From Prosthecobacter debontii (GTDB taxonomy: Bacteria > Verrucomicrobiota > Verrucomicrobiia > Verrucomicrobiales > Verrucomicrobiaceae): a stretch of 64,000 nucleotides of DNA. The notes under the pieces were generated by a model. That model did no database searches. It was given only the letters and a program-made list of their open reading frames with translations, and was not told where the DNA came from. Positions 26,657 to 35,399 of this stretch are shown in pieces; the first letter of the stretch is position 1; each line of letters begins with the position of its first letter. The position numbers and the translations under genes are program-made. The stretch lies in NCBI RefSeq assembly GCF_900167535.1, contig NZ_FUYE01000018.1, forward strand, positions 62,001 through 126,000, given 5' to 3'.

Positions 26657-27917
26657 TCACGCTGCCCTTATCTCCGACCGTGAAGGGGCGATTGCTGGGC
26701 GACATGACGATGTGATTGACGTCCATGCCCATGGCATGACCGACGGTGCTGTGGAAGTCCTGAATGGTCACCTGCTTATCGGCGGGGGCATTGCCTTCCT
26801 TATCGCTGGCGCCATAGATGGTGCCGCCTTTGACTGGACCGCCCGCCAGGAGGGTGCTGAACACCTTGGGGTGATGGTCACGCCCGCTGCGGCTGTTGAT
26901 CTTCGGACTGCGGCCGAATTCGGAACAGAGCACGACGAGGGTGGATTGCAGCAGGCCACGCTCCTGGAGATCGGACAGCAGCGCGGCGAGGGCGGTATCC
27001 AGGATGCCACCGTTATCTTCCATGCCATCGCCAATGTCATTGTGCATGTCCCAGCCGCCGTGAGCGACCTCGATGAATCTCACGCCGCGCTCGACCAAAC
27101 GGCGGGCCAGCATGCAGCCCTGACCAAATTTGTTCATGCCATATTTTTCTCGGGCTTCGCTGCTTTCCTCCGTGAGCTTGAAGGCGTCGAGATCCTTGGC
27201 GCTGAGCAGTTTCAAAGTATCATCGTAAAAGTCGGTGTAGGCTTTCAGATTGCTGTCGTGAAACTTGGCTCGGAAACCGGAGTCCACCTTGTTGAGCAGA
27301 GCCAGGCGCTTGCTCATGATCTCTGCAGAGGCGTCGAACTGAGCGTATTGCAGCCCTGCTTCGGGATCATGGATCGGCAGCGGGCTGAAGCCGGCGGAGA
27401 AGAAGCCATTGCCGCTCTCTGGACCACGGCCCACACAAACGGAGGAAGGCAGGGTCTGGCTGCTCTTGCCCAGCAGTTCCTGCGCCCAGGCGCCGAGCAC
27501 GGGGTGCTTGATGGTGCCGCGCTGCTCATAGCCGGTGCGCATGAGGTATTGGCCGGAGGCATGCACCCCGGTCTTGGAGGTCATGCTGCGGATGATGGCC
27601 AGTTTCTCGGAGTGATCTTTGGCCAGATTGGGCAGATAAGCTCCGAGCTGATAACCGGCCTTGGTGGTGATCGGGTCACCCGGGCCTTTGGTATCCCCAG
27701 TCTTGGGGTCCAGCGTGTCGATGTGTGACATGCCACCCAGCATCTGCAGCCAGATTACATTTTTAGCTTTGCCGAAACCGGGTAGGGACTTGGGGTCCGT
27801 GACACCTTCGCTTTTGACGAGATGAGGGATCAAGGTGACGCCCAGAGCGGTCTTGGCGACTTGCTCGGCAAATTGACGGCGCGAAAGGCAATCCAGGGAA
27901 TGAAAGGAAAGGCTCAT
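26637..27917 (-). CDS. DUF1501 domain protein (Tat-exported, sulfatase-fold family)
   Basis: A 426-residue DUF1501 protein, common in Planctomycetes and Verrucomicrobia. The N-terminus SRRQFAEQVAKTALGVTLIP is a twin-arginine signal. Family motifs include VIWLQMLGGMSHIDTLDPK, SMTSKTGVHASGQYLMRTGY, and a metal-site-like HGGWDMHNDI followed by VVLCSEFGRSPKIN and GRDHHPKVF. DUF1501 is distantly related to alkaline phosphatase and sulfatase folds, but no reaction is established. It lies 21 bases after the DUF1549/DUF1553 gene, the family's regular partner. Its 3' end overlaps the broken Rrf2-like gene by 20 bases on the opposite strand. Confidence 0.93.
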   Translation of the reverse strand: MSLSFHSLDCLSRRQFAEQVAKTALGVTLIPHLVKSEGVTDPKSLPGFGKAKNVIWLQMLGGMSHIDTLDPKTGDTKGPGDPITTKAGYQLGAYLPNLAKDHSEKLAIIRSMTSKTGVHASGQYLMRTGYEQRGTIKHPVLGAWAQELLGKSSQTLPSSVCVGRGPESGNGFFSAGFSPLPIHDPEAGLQYAQFDASAEIMSKRLALLNKVDSGFRAKFHDSNLKAYTDFYDDTLKLLSAKDLDAFKLTEESSEAREKYGMNKFGQGCMLARRLVERGVRFIEVAHGGWDMHNDIGDGMEDNGGILDTALAALLSDLQERGLLQSTLVVLCSEFGRSPKINSRSGRDHHPKVFSTLLAGGPVKGGTIYGASDKEGNAPADKQVTIQDFHSTVGHAMGMDVNHIVMSPSNRPFTVGDKGSVITELLA

Positions 27918-27938
27918 GGCAGGAGAAGCGCTGAGGGG

Positions 27939-30056
27939 TTATTGCACGAAGACGAACTCGCGGGAGTTAAAGAGGACCCAGCACAGGTCGGCCGAGGTCA
28001 AACCGGCATCGAAGGCCTCTGTGGCGGAGGCCATTTCTTCTGCGGTGGGTTTACGAGAGAAAAAGCTGTAGTAGAGGGCCTCGACTTTTTTCGGGGTCTC
28101 CGCCTCACCCATGGCGGTGGCTAGGACGAGGGATTTGGGATTGCGCAGGACGTTTTGGGCTTCCCCATTCATCAGCATGAGCACCTGAGGGATGCTGCCT
28201 TCGGCGGAGTTACTGTCGGCAATCTGGCGGTCACTCTGGCCAAACATGCGCAGGAAGTGGCCGTCACGCTCTGGCTGACGCAGCTCGGAAGCGCGGGCGA
28301 GGGCCAGGCCTTCCATCATCGCTGGACGGGTGAATCCGTCCTCTTCGCTGGCGGTCGTCTCTTCCATCATGCGCTGGCGTTTTTTCTTTTTAGCAGCCCC
28401 CTTGCCCTTGGCACCGCCATCCCCCAGCACGCCATCGGCCATGCGGCGCATGCCTTGCATTTCCCCGAGCTTTTCCACGATTTGGGCCGGCGTGATTTCA
28501 GACACGTTCAGCGCCATCACTTGCTTGTAAGGCTCTGCCCGTTTTAGCTTAAAGTTATCCACCTTGTCACCGATGGCGAGGGTGACGCAGGAGTCCCAGG
28601 CTTGCTCAGCTGTCATGCGGCGCAGGATCGGGCCAGGGAAATAGTAGGGCTCACCCAGGGCCAGTTCACGTGTCACGGCTTCCCGTTGATACGTCTGGGT
28701 GTTGCACAGGAGGCGCATGAAGGCCCGCAAGTCGAATTTCAGGCGCACCATCTCATTGCCCAGATGCTTGAGCAGCATGGGATTGCTGGAGGCACTGAGA
28801 TCATCGAGATCTGTCACCGGATCCTGGATGCCGACGCCAAACACCATTTTCCACAGGCGATTGGCGATGGTGATGGCAAAACGGGGATTGTCGGGGCTGG
28901 TCATCCAGCGGGCAAAGATCTCGCGGCGTTGCGCGTCATTGTCGGCTTTTTTCAGCGCCAACTCAGCATCCTGATAGCAGCGCAAGCGGTGGTCATCCTT
29001 GCTCCAAGTCACAAGGATTGGATCCACCGCGTCACCAGGCTTGCCATCCTTGTATTTGTAGTCGTCAGGCAGGGTGAGATCGCTCTTCTCATGGTCGGTC
29101 ACGGAGAGGGAATTGACGTCGAACAAACGGCGGGCCTGTTGATACTGCTGCTGAGTGAGTTCATCGCGCAGATTGCGCATCATTCCTCGTGGCAGGTTGC
29201 GGTCGTAGGTGTCGGCCGCACCGAAAAACGAAGCCATCTGATAGAACTGCTTTTGAGTCCACTCAGCAAAGGGGTGGTCGTGACACTGAGCGCAGGAGAC
29301 ATTGGCCCCGAGGAAGGTGGAGAGTGTCAGGCTGAGGTTATCCAAGCGCATGCCACGGTCTCGCAGCAGGTAGCCGGTGGCTCCATTATCCAGCAGCTTA
29401 CCATCGGCCACCATCATGTCATAGACGATCTCATTCCACGGGCGGTTGGCAGCGATTTGCTCCTTCAGCCATTCCTCATAGGTGAAGAACTTGGCCTTCT
29501 GGGCATCGTCGGCGATGCGGAGCATGTCTGAAAAGTAGTTATACAGATGAGAGGCGAAGCCATCGTCACTGACCAGGGTGTCGATGACATTGGCGCGTTT
29601 GGCGGCGCTGGTGTCTGCCAGGAAAGCCAGTGTTTCTTCACGCGTCGGGATGCGGCCTGCGAGGTCCAGATAAACGCGGCGGATGAATTGCTCATCGCTG
29701 GCCAGGGCGTTGGGTTCTTGCCCGGCTTTTTGTAGCCCCATCAGCACGCCTTTATCAATGACGGCGGCTGATTGTGCGAGGCCGGTGTTTTTCTGAATCC
29801 CTAGGCCCTCAGGCTTCAAGGTGGTAGCCAGTTGCTGATCTTCCGGGGTCAGATTGGTCAGTGGGAAGTCAAACATGCGCCCATCTCGGGTCTGCAAGTA
29901 AACCTTCCCCCCTTCCACCCCGCGAAACGTGGCTTCGACCTGCCTCCCTTGGTTGTCATGCCAAACACGGAAATTGCTGTTACCGTCGGGTGCGGTTTGT
30001 GCGGTGGCTAAGAGTGCCGGAAATAGCGCACAGAGGGTGATGGAGCGAGCGTTCAT
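27939..30056 (-). CDS. SHD1-DUF1549-DUF1553 domain protein
   Basis: A 705-residue exported protein. The signal peptide is NARSITLCALFPALLATAQT. An SHD1-like domain follows (FRVWHDNQGRQVEATFRG and VYLQTRDGRMFDFPLTNLT, residues about 30-80). DUF1549 has RRVYLDLAGRIPTREETLAF and, near its end, SCAQCHDHPFAEWTQKQFYQ, with a CxxCH-like site. DUF1553 includes FAITIANRLWKMVFGVGI, RLLCNTQTYQREA and FFSRKPTAEEMASA. These families may take part in extracellular polymer breakdown with bound heme, but this is unproven. GGGAGG six bases before the ATG at 30056 supports that start over the longer frame. The DUF1501 gene follows 21 bases later. Confidence 0.93.
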   Translation of the reverse strand: MNARSITLCALFPALLATAQTAPDGNSNFRVWHDNQGRQVEATFRGVEGGKVYLQTRDGRMFDFPLTNLTPEDQQLATTLKPEGLGIQKNTGLAQSAAVIDKGVLMGLQKAGQEPNALASDEQFIRRVYLDLAGRIPTREETLAFLADTSAAKRANVIDTLVSDDGFASHLYNYFSDMLRIADDAQKAKFFTYEEWLKEQIAANRPWNEIVYDMMVADGKLLDNGATGYLLRDRGMRLDNLSLTLSTFLGANVSCAQCHDHPFAEWTQKQFYQMASFFGAADTYDRNLPRGMMRNLRDELTQQQYQQARRLFDVNSLSVTDHEKSDLTLPDDYKYKDGKPGDAVDPILVTWSKDDHRLRCYQDAELALKKADNDAQRREIFARWMTSPDNPRFAITIANRLWKMVFGVGIQDPVTDLDDLSASSNPMLLKHLGNEMVRLKFDLRAFMRLLCNTQTYQREAVTRELALGEPYYFPGPILRRMTAEQAWDSCVTLAIGDKVDNFKLKRAEPYKQVMALNVSEITPAQIVEKLGEMQGMRRMADGVLGDGGAKGKGAAKKKKRQRMMEETTASEEDGFTRPAMMEGLALARASELRQPERDGHFLRMFGQSDRQIADSNSAEGSIPQVLMLMNGEAQNVLRNPKSLVLATAMGEAETPKKVEALYYSFFSRKPTAEEMASATEAFDAGLTSADLCWVLFNSREFVFVQ

Positions 30057-30290
30057 AGAGTGCCTCCCAGTGGATTGGACCATGAAACGCAACGTTTGTG
30101 CGGAAGTTGCGTTAGAAAAAATCCAGAGCTCAGTTTCCCCGAAAATGCCGCATCGCCAGGTGGAGGGTGCTTTTGCTCAAGCCAAAGGTAGCAACCTGAG
30201 GCATAGTGAGGCGACATTGCTTGAGAGGAGAAAAAGGTGAGAAAGCTTTGATTATTAGCTGAAATTTGATAATTTTATAGAAATACCATA

Positions 30291-31283
30291 ATGAACAGCC
30301 TCCTATCCAGCATCCGACGTGCTGGCCAGACCGCTAAATCTGCGGCCCTGGTGGCGTGTGGTATGGCGGCGCTCTCACGTGCGCAGTTTTCCGGGCAGGG
30401 GGTCGTGTTGGTTTTCCATGGGGTCTGTTCTGATCGCGGCCCGGTGGGTGTGAGTGATACCAGCCTGCATTTGAAGGTTTCGGTGTTCCGCGCGTTATGC
30501 AGGCATCTGGCGGTTTATTATCACGTCATGCCTTTACGTGAGATGGTGGCCATCTTGCGGGCGGGAGACGAGCTTCCCGACCGAGCTGTGGCTTTGAGCT
30601 TCGATGACGGATATGCTTCCAATTACGACTTGGCGTTTCCGATTCTGAATGAACTGAGACTACCCGCGACGGTTTTCCTCGCGACGGGTTTTCTTGATGG
30701 CACCGCGCCGCTGTGGTTCCAGCAGGTGGACTTAGCCCTAGCTGCCACAGGGACGAAGGGAGGGGCTGAACTGGAAGAGACGCTGAATCAACTCAAGCAA
30801 TGGCCAGATGACGCCATGCGGCGGGAGGTGGCCCAAATGGCCGCCCACTCGGGCCATGCCTCGGTGCCGGACTGCGCTCGCCCCTTAAGCTGGGATCAAG
30901 TGCGTGAGATGCAGCGCAGTGGAATCATTGATTTTGGTGGGCATACCCATACGCATCCCATCCTCACCCGCTGCAGTCTGGAAAAGCAACGGTGGGAAAT
31001 CGAGACGTGTCGGGATCGCATTCGCGAAGAGGTGGGTTTCGCACCGAAGATCTTCGCTTACCCGAACGGCGGGCCGGAGGACTGGACGGAGGAGACGCAG
31101 AAACTGGCCCGAGAGGCTGGCTTTGAGGCCGCTTTGACGATGATCAGTGGCCGGATCAAGCCCGGGGTGGACCTGATGACCCTGCCGCGTTATGGCACGC
31201 CGGGTTCTCTCTGGGAGATTGAGGCCACGGTCTCAGGGGCCTTTGAGATGGCCAGAAAGTGGAGAGGAGGGATGGGGCGATGA
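30291..31283 (+). CDS. Polysaccharide deacetylase (NodB domain)
   Basis: A 330-residue carbohydrate-esterase family 4-type protein, the first gene of a six-gene exopolysaccharide operon. The catalytic core has VLVFHGV, the metal/base motif LSFDDGYASNYD at about residue 100, and the histidine motif GGHTHTHPIL. FAYPNGGPEDWTEE and a hydrophobic C-terminal strand complete the NodB fold. It would remove N-acetyl groups from a glycan during synthesis. The N-terminal SIRRAGQTAKSAALVACGMA segment could be a weak signal or membrane-associated helix. No clear ribosome-binding site is seen; the ATG follows an AT-rich leader. It overlaps the next gene by four bases (ATGA). Confidence 0.9.
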   Translation: MNSLLSSIRRAGQTAKSAALVACGMAALSRAQFSGQGVVLVFHGVCSDRGPVGVSDTSLHLKVSVFRALCRHLAVYYHVMPLREMVAILRAGDELPDRAVALSFDDGYASNYDLAFPILNELRLPATVFLATGFLDGTAPLWFQQVDLALAATGTKGGAELEETLNQLKQWPDDAMRREVAQMAAHSGHASVPDCARPLSWDQVREMQRSGIIDFGGHTHTHPILTRCSLEKQRWEIETCRDRIREEVGFAPKIFAYPNGGPEDWTEETQKLAREAGFEAALTMISGRIKPGVDLMTLPRYGTPGSLWEIEATVSGAFEMARKWRGGMGR

Positions 31284-32569
31284 TCTCGTTAAACATCTCA
31301 GCGCTCCGTCGCAGTTGGAAGACACCTTCTTGGCCTAACCAGTGGTTTGCCTGGGCGGGTCAAGGTTTGCAAAAAACCGAGAAGGCGTTGACGGCCTTGG
31401 CCAAGCGCTTTCGGACCGCTCAACCCGCACCTGCGGTGGAGCGCAGGACCGTGCTGCACTTCATCGCGGCTCCTGGCGGCGGAGGCGCGGAGGCGATGCT
31501 GGGCAATCTCGTGATGGCGATGAACCCGGCCCGATGGCGCTCGGTGGTGGTGCTGGTGGATGGTCGAGACTGGCCTGAAGCGGTGGCCAAGCTCAGGGAT
31601 GCCGGGGCGGAGGTCCATGACCTGGAGGCCCACGCGTTTCTACGCCCCAGCACTCTGTGGCGCTTGATTCGCCTGCTCCGTCAGATTCACCCAGATGTCG
31701 TGCAGACGTGGATGCATCATGCCGATTTCGTCGGCGGCTGGTGTGCTCGTTTGGCGGGTGTCAAACATGTGGTGTGGGGCATTCACTGCCGTGAGATCCA
31801 TCGCAACCCCGGGGATTCGGATCTGAAGATGTCACTCTTTCGGCGTTTGATCGGAGGCAGCTCGCGCGTGGTGCCGACGCAGATCATTTCTTGCTCCGCC
31901 ACAGCAGTGGAGGATCATGTCTCCTTGGGCTACCCACGTACCGCCATGACCTGGGTGCCGAATGGCATCGACACCTCACGGTTTAAGCCTGATGGGCAGG
32001 CTCGAGCCGCTGTTCGTAAAGAACTGCGAGTGCCCGAGAAAGCTCCACTGATCGGGTTCATCGGTCGGTTTCATGAGATGAAGGACCTGTCCACCTGGCT
32101 GAGAGCGGCGGCGCTTCTTCAGGCTCGGAAACCCGATGTGCACTTTTGGTTATGCGGCGGAGATGAGTGGGAACTCGGGGATTGCGCTCGCGCCGCCTTG
32201 TCGGTTGTGCCTCACCGTCAGCAGATGCATTTCACCCCATTTCGCTCTGACCCTGAGCACGTCTATCCGGCTCTGGACCTGTTTTCTTTATCCTCTCGCA
32301 CGGAAGCCTGTCCCATGACGGTGATGGAGGCGTTATCCAGCGGGGTGCCTTGCGTGACGACGGATGTGGGGGATTGCGCAAGGCTACTGGAAGGGCTGGG
32401 GCAAGTGGTGCCAGCGCGTGATGCGGAGGCTTTAGCGAAAGCTTGGGAGGAGACGTTGAGTCATCCCACCAGTGCCAAGACCCTGCGCAAGGAGGCGCAG
32501 CAACGTTTCGATATCACGGTGGCAGCTCAGGCCTACGAGAAAGTTTACGAGGAGGTGGTGGCATCATGA
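31280..32569 (+). CDS. Glycosyltransferase family 4
   Basis: A 429-residue GT-B fold glycosyltransferase. The N-terminal domain has LHFIAAPGGGGAEAMLGNL, the donor/acceptor glycine-rich loop of GT4 enzymes. The C-terminal domain has WVPNGIDTSRFKPDGQ, LIGFIGRFHEMKDLSTWLRA and the EX7E-type region SLSSRTEACPMTVMEALSSG. It should add one sugar from a nucleotide donor to the growing repeat unit; the donor is unknown, though UDP-xylose and UDP-glucuronate can be made by genes at the left of the window. Start ATG 31280 overlaps the previous stop (ATGA), and its own stop overlaps the next start in the same way. Confidence 0.93.
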   Translation: MISLNISALRRSWKTPSWPNQWFAWAGQGLQKTEKALTALAKRFRTAQPAPAVERRTVLHFIAAPGGGGAEAMLGNLVMAMNPARWRSVVVLVDGRDWPEAVAKLRDAGAEVHDLEAHAFLRPSTLWRLIRLLRQIHPDVVQTWMHHADFVGGWCARLAGVKHVVWGIHCREIHRNPGDSDLKMSLFRRLIGGSSRVVPTQIISCSATAVEDHVSLGYPRTAMTWVPNGIDTSRFKPDGQARAAVRKELRVPEKAPLIGFIGRFHEMKDLSTWLRAAALLQARKPDVHFWLCGGDEWELGDCARAALSVVPHRQQMHFTPFRSDPEHVYPALDLFSLSSRTEACPMTVMEALSSGVPCVTTDVGDCARLLEGLGQVVPARDAEALAKAWEETLSHPTSAKTLRKEAQQRFDITVAAQAYEKVYEEVVAS

Positions 32570-34287
32570 AAAGCCGCCTCATCGCATTCATCTTCTTGCT
32601 GAGTGGAATCGCTCAGGCGGAGCTGAAAGTGTCTCTCGCGGATGCCATGACGCGGGTGATGCGGGCCGACGAATCCTTACCGAAAGCGGCTGTGAATCTG
32701 CACGCGGCACGCGGGGAGTGGGAGTCATTCCAGATCGTGCTAAATGGCTCGGAAAGCGAGATCAAGGAAGCCAAGGTGGAAGCCACGTCCTTGACCGGAC
32801 CGGACCAGGAAACTCTGCCTGCGCCGACCTTGCTCCGAGAGCATTACGTGCGGGTTTCGAAATCAACCCCCATGGCACCTTTGCCCCCGGGAGATTATCC
32901 AGATGCGCTGGTGCCGCTGACCTTTCCCTGGCAGACGCTGCCTGACCAAAAGCATTTCAACCAACCTTATTGGGTGGATGTGTTCGTGCCCTACACGGCT
33001 AAGCCGGGGGTTTATAAAGGGGAGATCCGCGTGGTCGGTCCTGACCGGGTGTTTTTGGCCACTCGCCAATACAGCCTGACCGTGCAGCCCTTTGATCTTC
33101 CTGTGGTGCCACGGCTGCGCACCTCCATCATGACCCTCTGGCGCCGCATCGCCGAGGTGCATGGGTTTGATCGCCGTCAGGAGCCGCCCGATCCGAAGCT
33201 GCTCACCCTGCTGGATGAATACTATGACTTGCTCGCCCAACATCGGCTGAGCATCGATCAGACCTATCCCACCTACCCCGAACCCAGCAGCGGTAAGATC
33301 AATCCAGCACGTGTGGAGGCGGGGATGCGCAAGCATCTGCTGCATCGGCATGTGAGCACTCTGGGCCTGCCGATCTGGCCGGAGTGGCCGTTCAAAGATC
33401 CCCTGGGGCAGGACCGTAGCAAAGCCATGAAGTATGTGGCGGAGTGGATGGGGCTGATGAAAAAGCTGCGCTGTGACTCCCGGGGCTATGTGATCATGGG
33501 CTCGCTGGATGAGCCGAATGACAGTGAGGCTTATGCGCGTGTCCGTCGCTGGGGAGATTTCTTCAATGAAACGGAAGCGGTCCATAAGGTCCGAGTGCCC
33601 TTGTTGATCACTGAGCAGCCTACGCCGGACAACGGCTGGTGGGGCCGCCTGGATGGAGATGTGGATATCTGGGTGCCGCACGTGAGCCGTGTCTGGGCGG
33701 ATATGGAATCCCCAGATGGCCAGCGTGACATCGCGCGTCGTCTCGCGGAGGGAGATGAGGTGTGGTGCTACACCGCGCTCACCCAGATCCCCGATGCCTG
33801 GGAAGCTGCGCATGGCCAACCGAAGGCGATGAAGCAATCCAACCCGCCGGTGTGGTGCCTGGATTACCCGGCCATGAATTATCGGGTGCTCGCCTGGGTA
33901 ATGCCTCGTCACGGCATCACCGGGTTGACGTATTGGGACACACTCTTTGCCAGTCCCGGCATCGATGTGTGGAAGGATGCGGGTTCTTTCCAGCATGAGA
34001 ATGGCGAGGTTTACAATGGAGACGGCAGTTTCATTTATCCCGCCACGCGCAAACGCCACGGTGCGGACATGCCGGTGGCCAGCATCCGCCTCAAATGGCT
34101 GAGGGAGATGGCCGAGGACTATGATTACATGATGCTGGCCAAGGATCTAGGCCAAGAAAAGGAGGCGCTGGCTTTGGCGGCGACCTTCGCTCGGGGCTTC
34201 GGAGATTGGGAGGATGATGTGGCCAAGCTCTATGCCGTGCGCCAAAAATTGGCGGAACTCATTGTTAGTCAAGGAGGTGGACGATGA
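32566..34287 (+). CDS. DUF4091-like glycoside-hydrolase-fold exported protein
   Basis: A 573-residue protein with a signal peptide (KSRLIAFIFLLSGIAQA). An N-terminal beta-rich domain (HAARGEWESFQIVLNG) is followed by a TIM-barrel-like domain of the DUF4091 type. Segments include LLDEYYDLLAQHRLSIDQTY, GYVIMGSLDEPNDSEAY and WTYWDTLF-like strands near GITGLTYWDTLFASPG. The C-terminus has RLKWLREMAEDYDYMMLAKD, a DUF4091 hallmark. Members are presumed glycan-active but have no defined substrate. The gene sits in the middle of a polymer synthesis operon, so it may trim or remodel the polymer outside the cytoplasm. It overlaps both neighbours by four bases. Confidence 0.85.
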   Translation: MKSRLIAFIFLLSGIAQAELKVSLADAMTRVMRADESLPKAAVNLHAARGEWESFQIVLNGSESEIKEAKVEATSLTGPDQETLPAPTLLREHYVRVSKSTPMAPLPPGDYPDALVPLTFPWQTLPDQKHFNQPYWVDVFVPYTAKPGVYKGEIRVVGPDRVFLATRQYSLTVQPFDLPVVPRLRTSIMTLWRRIAEVHGFDRRQEPPDPKLLTLLDEYYDLLAQHRLSIDQTYPTYPEPSSGKINPARVEAGMRKHLLHRHVSTLGLPIWPEWPFKDPLGQDRSKAMKYVAEWMGLMKKLRCDSRGYVIMGSLDEPNDSEAYARVRRWGDFFNETEAVHKVRVPLLITEQPTPDNGWWGRLDGDVDIWVPHVSRVWADMESPDGQRDIARRLAEGDEVWCYTALTQIPDAWEAAHGQPKAMKQSNPPVWCLDYPAMNYRVLAWVMPRHGITGLTYWDTLFASPGIDVWKDAGSFQHENGEVYNGDGSFIYPATRKRHGADMPVASIRLKWLREMAEDYDYMMLAKDLGQEKEALALAATFARGFGDWEDDVAKLYAVRQKLAELIVSQGGGR

Positions 34288-35399
34288 GACTTCAGATCAT
34301 TCGTGATGAGGCGGCTTTTTTGGCACTGAAACCTTACTGGGATGCTCTGCTGGAGCGCAGCGCTGTCTGTTCTCCCTTTCTCAGGTGGGACTGGATGTGG
34401 CTCTGGTGGGAGGAGTTTCGCACCGATTTTACCTTGGCCGTGGCCGTCATCGTGGATGCCGAGCAAAAGCCGCTGGCCATTGCACCGTTGATGCTGGGGC
34501 AGGAGACCTCTGGGATGCGCAAGCACCTGATTCACCTGGGCTTTTTAGCCGGGTTGGGAGAGGTCAAAGGGGAGCGCATGGACTTCCTCGTGCCGATGGG
34601 GCGGGAGATGGAGCTGACGCCGCTGCTGTGCCGCGCCTTCGCGCTCTTGCAGCCGGAGTGGGAGACGGTGCGGTTGAACAAACTGCCGGAAGAGTCGCCT
34701 AACCATCCCTTCATCATCGAGGCTCTGAATGAATGCTCCATCGGCGTCAATGTCGTGATCCGCACGGAGTGCATGTGCATTCGGCTCGCCGCCTCGTGGC
34801 AAGATGTTGAGTCTCGATTGGCCACCAAACGGAAGCGAGAGCTGCGCAGGCGCTGGGAGCTGTTAGTCAGCGAGCAGCACGCGGATGAACAGCAAACCAC
34901 GGCTGAAGAGGCTGAGAAACGCCTGGATGAGTTGGCGGCCCTTCACACCCAGCATTATCCAGAGGGGGTGAGTTCTTTCATCACGCCTCGTTCATGGCGG
35001 TTTCATCGCCGCCTCGGACTCAAATGGATTCCTGAGGGGAGAGCGCTGTTACCTTTCATTGGCATCGACTCCGCCATGGCCGGAGGCCTTTATGGCTTTG
35101 TCGAGCGCGGTGAGTTTTTCTTTTTCCAAATCGGCTGGGATGCTTCTCTGGCGCGTTATTCTTTGGGGCACCTCACACTGCGTTGGGCTGTCCAAAGCTG
35201 TGTCGCACGGCAGATGAAGCTGTTCGATATGCTGCCCGGAAACTACCGCTACAAAAGTGAATGGACGGGAGATTCCCGCTTTGTGATCGATCTGGAAGCC
35301 TATCAGCCGGAGAGTTTGCGCGCGGCTCTCTTCCGCGGCTTCCGTTATATGAAACGCCAGTTCAGGGCTCCGTCTGAATGCTCCGCCAAGTCCGAATGA
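34284..35399 (+). CDS. FemAB/CelD-like GNAT acyltransferase (BioF2-type)
   Basis: A 371-residue two-lobed GNAT protein of the CelD/BcsL/FemAB group found in polysaccharide operons. The first lobe has SPFLRWDWMWLWWEEF and VIVDAEQKPLAIAPLML. The second has a coiled linker rich in Arg/Glu (RLATKRKRELRRRWEL), then AMAGGLYGFVERGEFFFFQI, YSLGHLTLRWAVQSC and FDMLPGNYRYKSEWT. These last motifs are diagnostic of the family. It probably acylates a sugar or aminoacylates a glycan precursor in the cytoplasm; neither donor nor acceptor is known. The gene overlaps its neighbours by ATGA at both ends. Confidence 0.88.
   Translation: MRLQIIRDEAAFLALKPYWDALLERSAVCSPFLRWDWMWLWWEEFRTDFTLAVAVIVDAEQKPLAIAPLMLGQETSGMRKHLIHLGFLAGLGEVKGERMDFLVPMGREMELTPLLCRAFALLQPEWETVRLNKLPEESPNHPFIIEALNECSIGVNVVIRTECMCIRLAASWQDVESRLATKRKRELRRRWELLVSEQHADEQQTTAEEAEKRLDELAALHTQHYPEGVSSFITPRSWRFHRRLGLKWIPEGRALLPFIGIDSAMAGGLYGFVERGEFFFFQIGWDASLARYSLGHLTLRWAVQSCVARQMKLFDMLPGNYRYKSEWTGDSRFVIDLEAYQPESLRAALFRGFRYMKRQFRAPSECSAKSE

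Noticed and set aside
26622-27728. A 368-codon frame opposite DUF1501
   Set aside because: Shadow frame; sense-strand DUF1501 motifs are clear.
28602-29531. A 309-codon frame opposite the DUF1553 gene
   Set aside because: No recognisable feature and in conflict with a complete domain architecture.
32863-34059. A 398-codon frame opposite the DUF4091-like gene
   Set aside because: Low-complexity composition, no signal or motif, and it conflicts with a well-supported operon gene.
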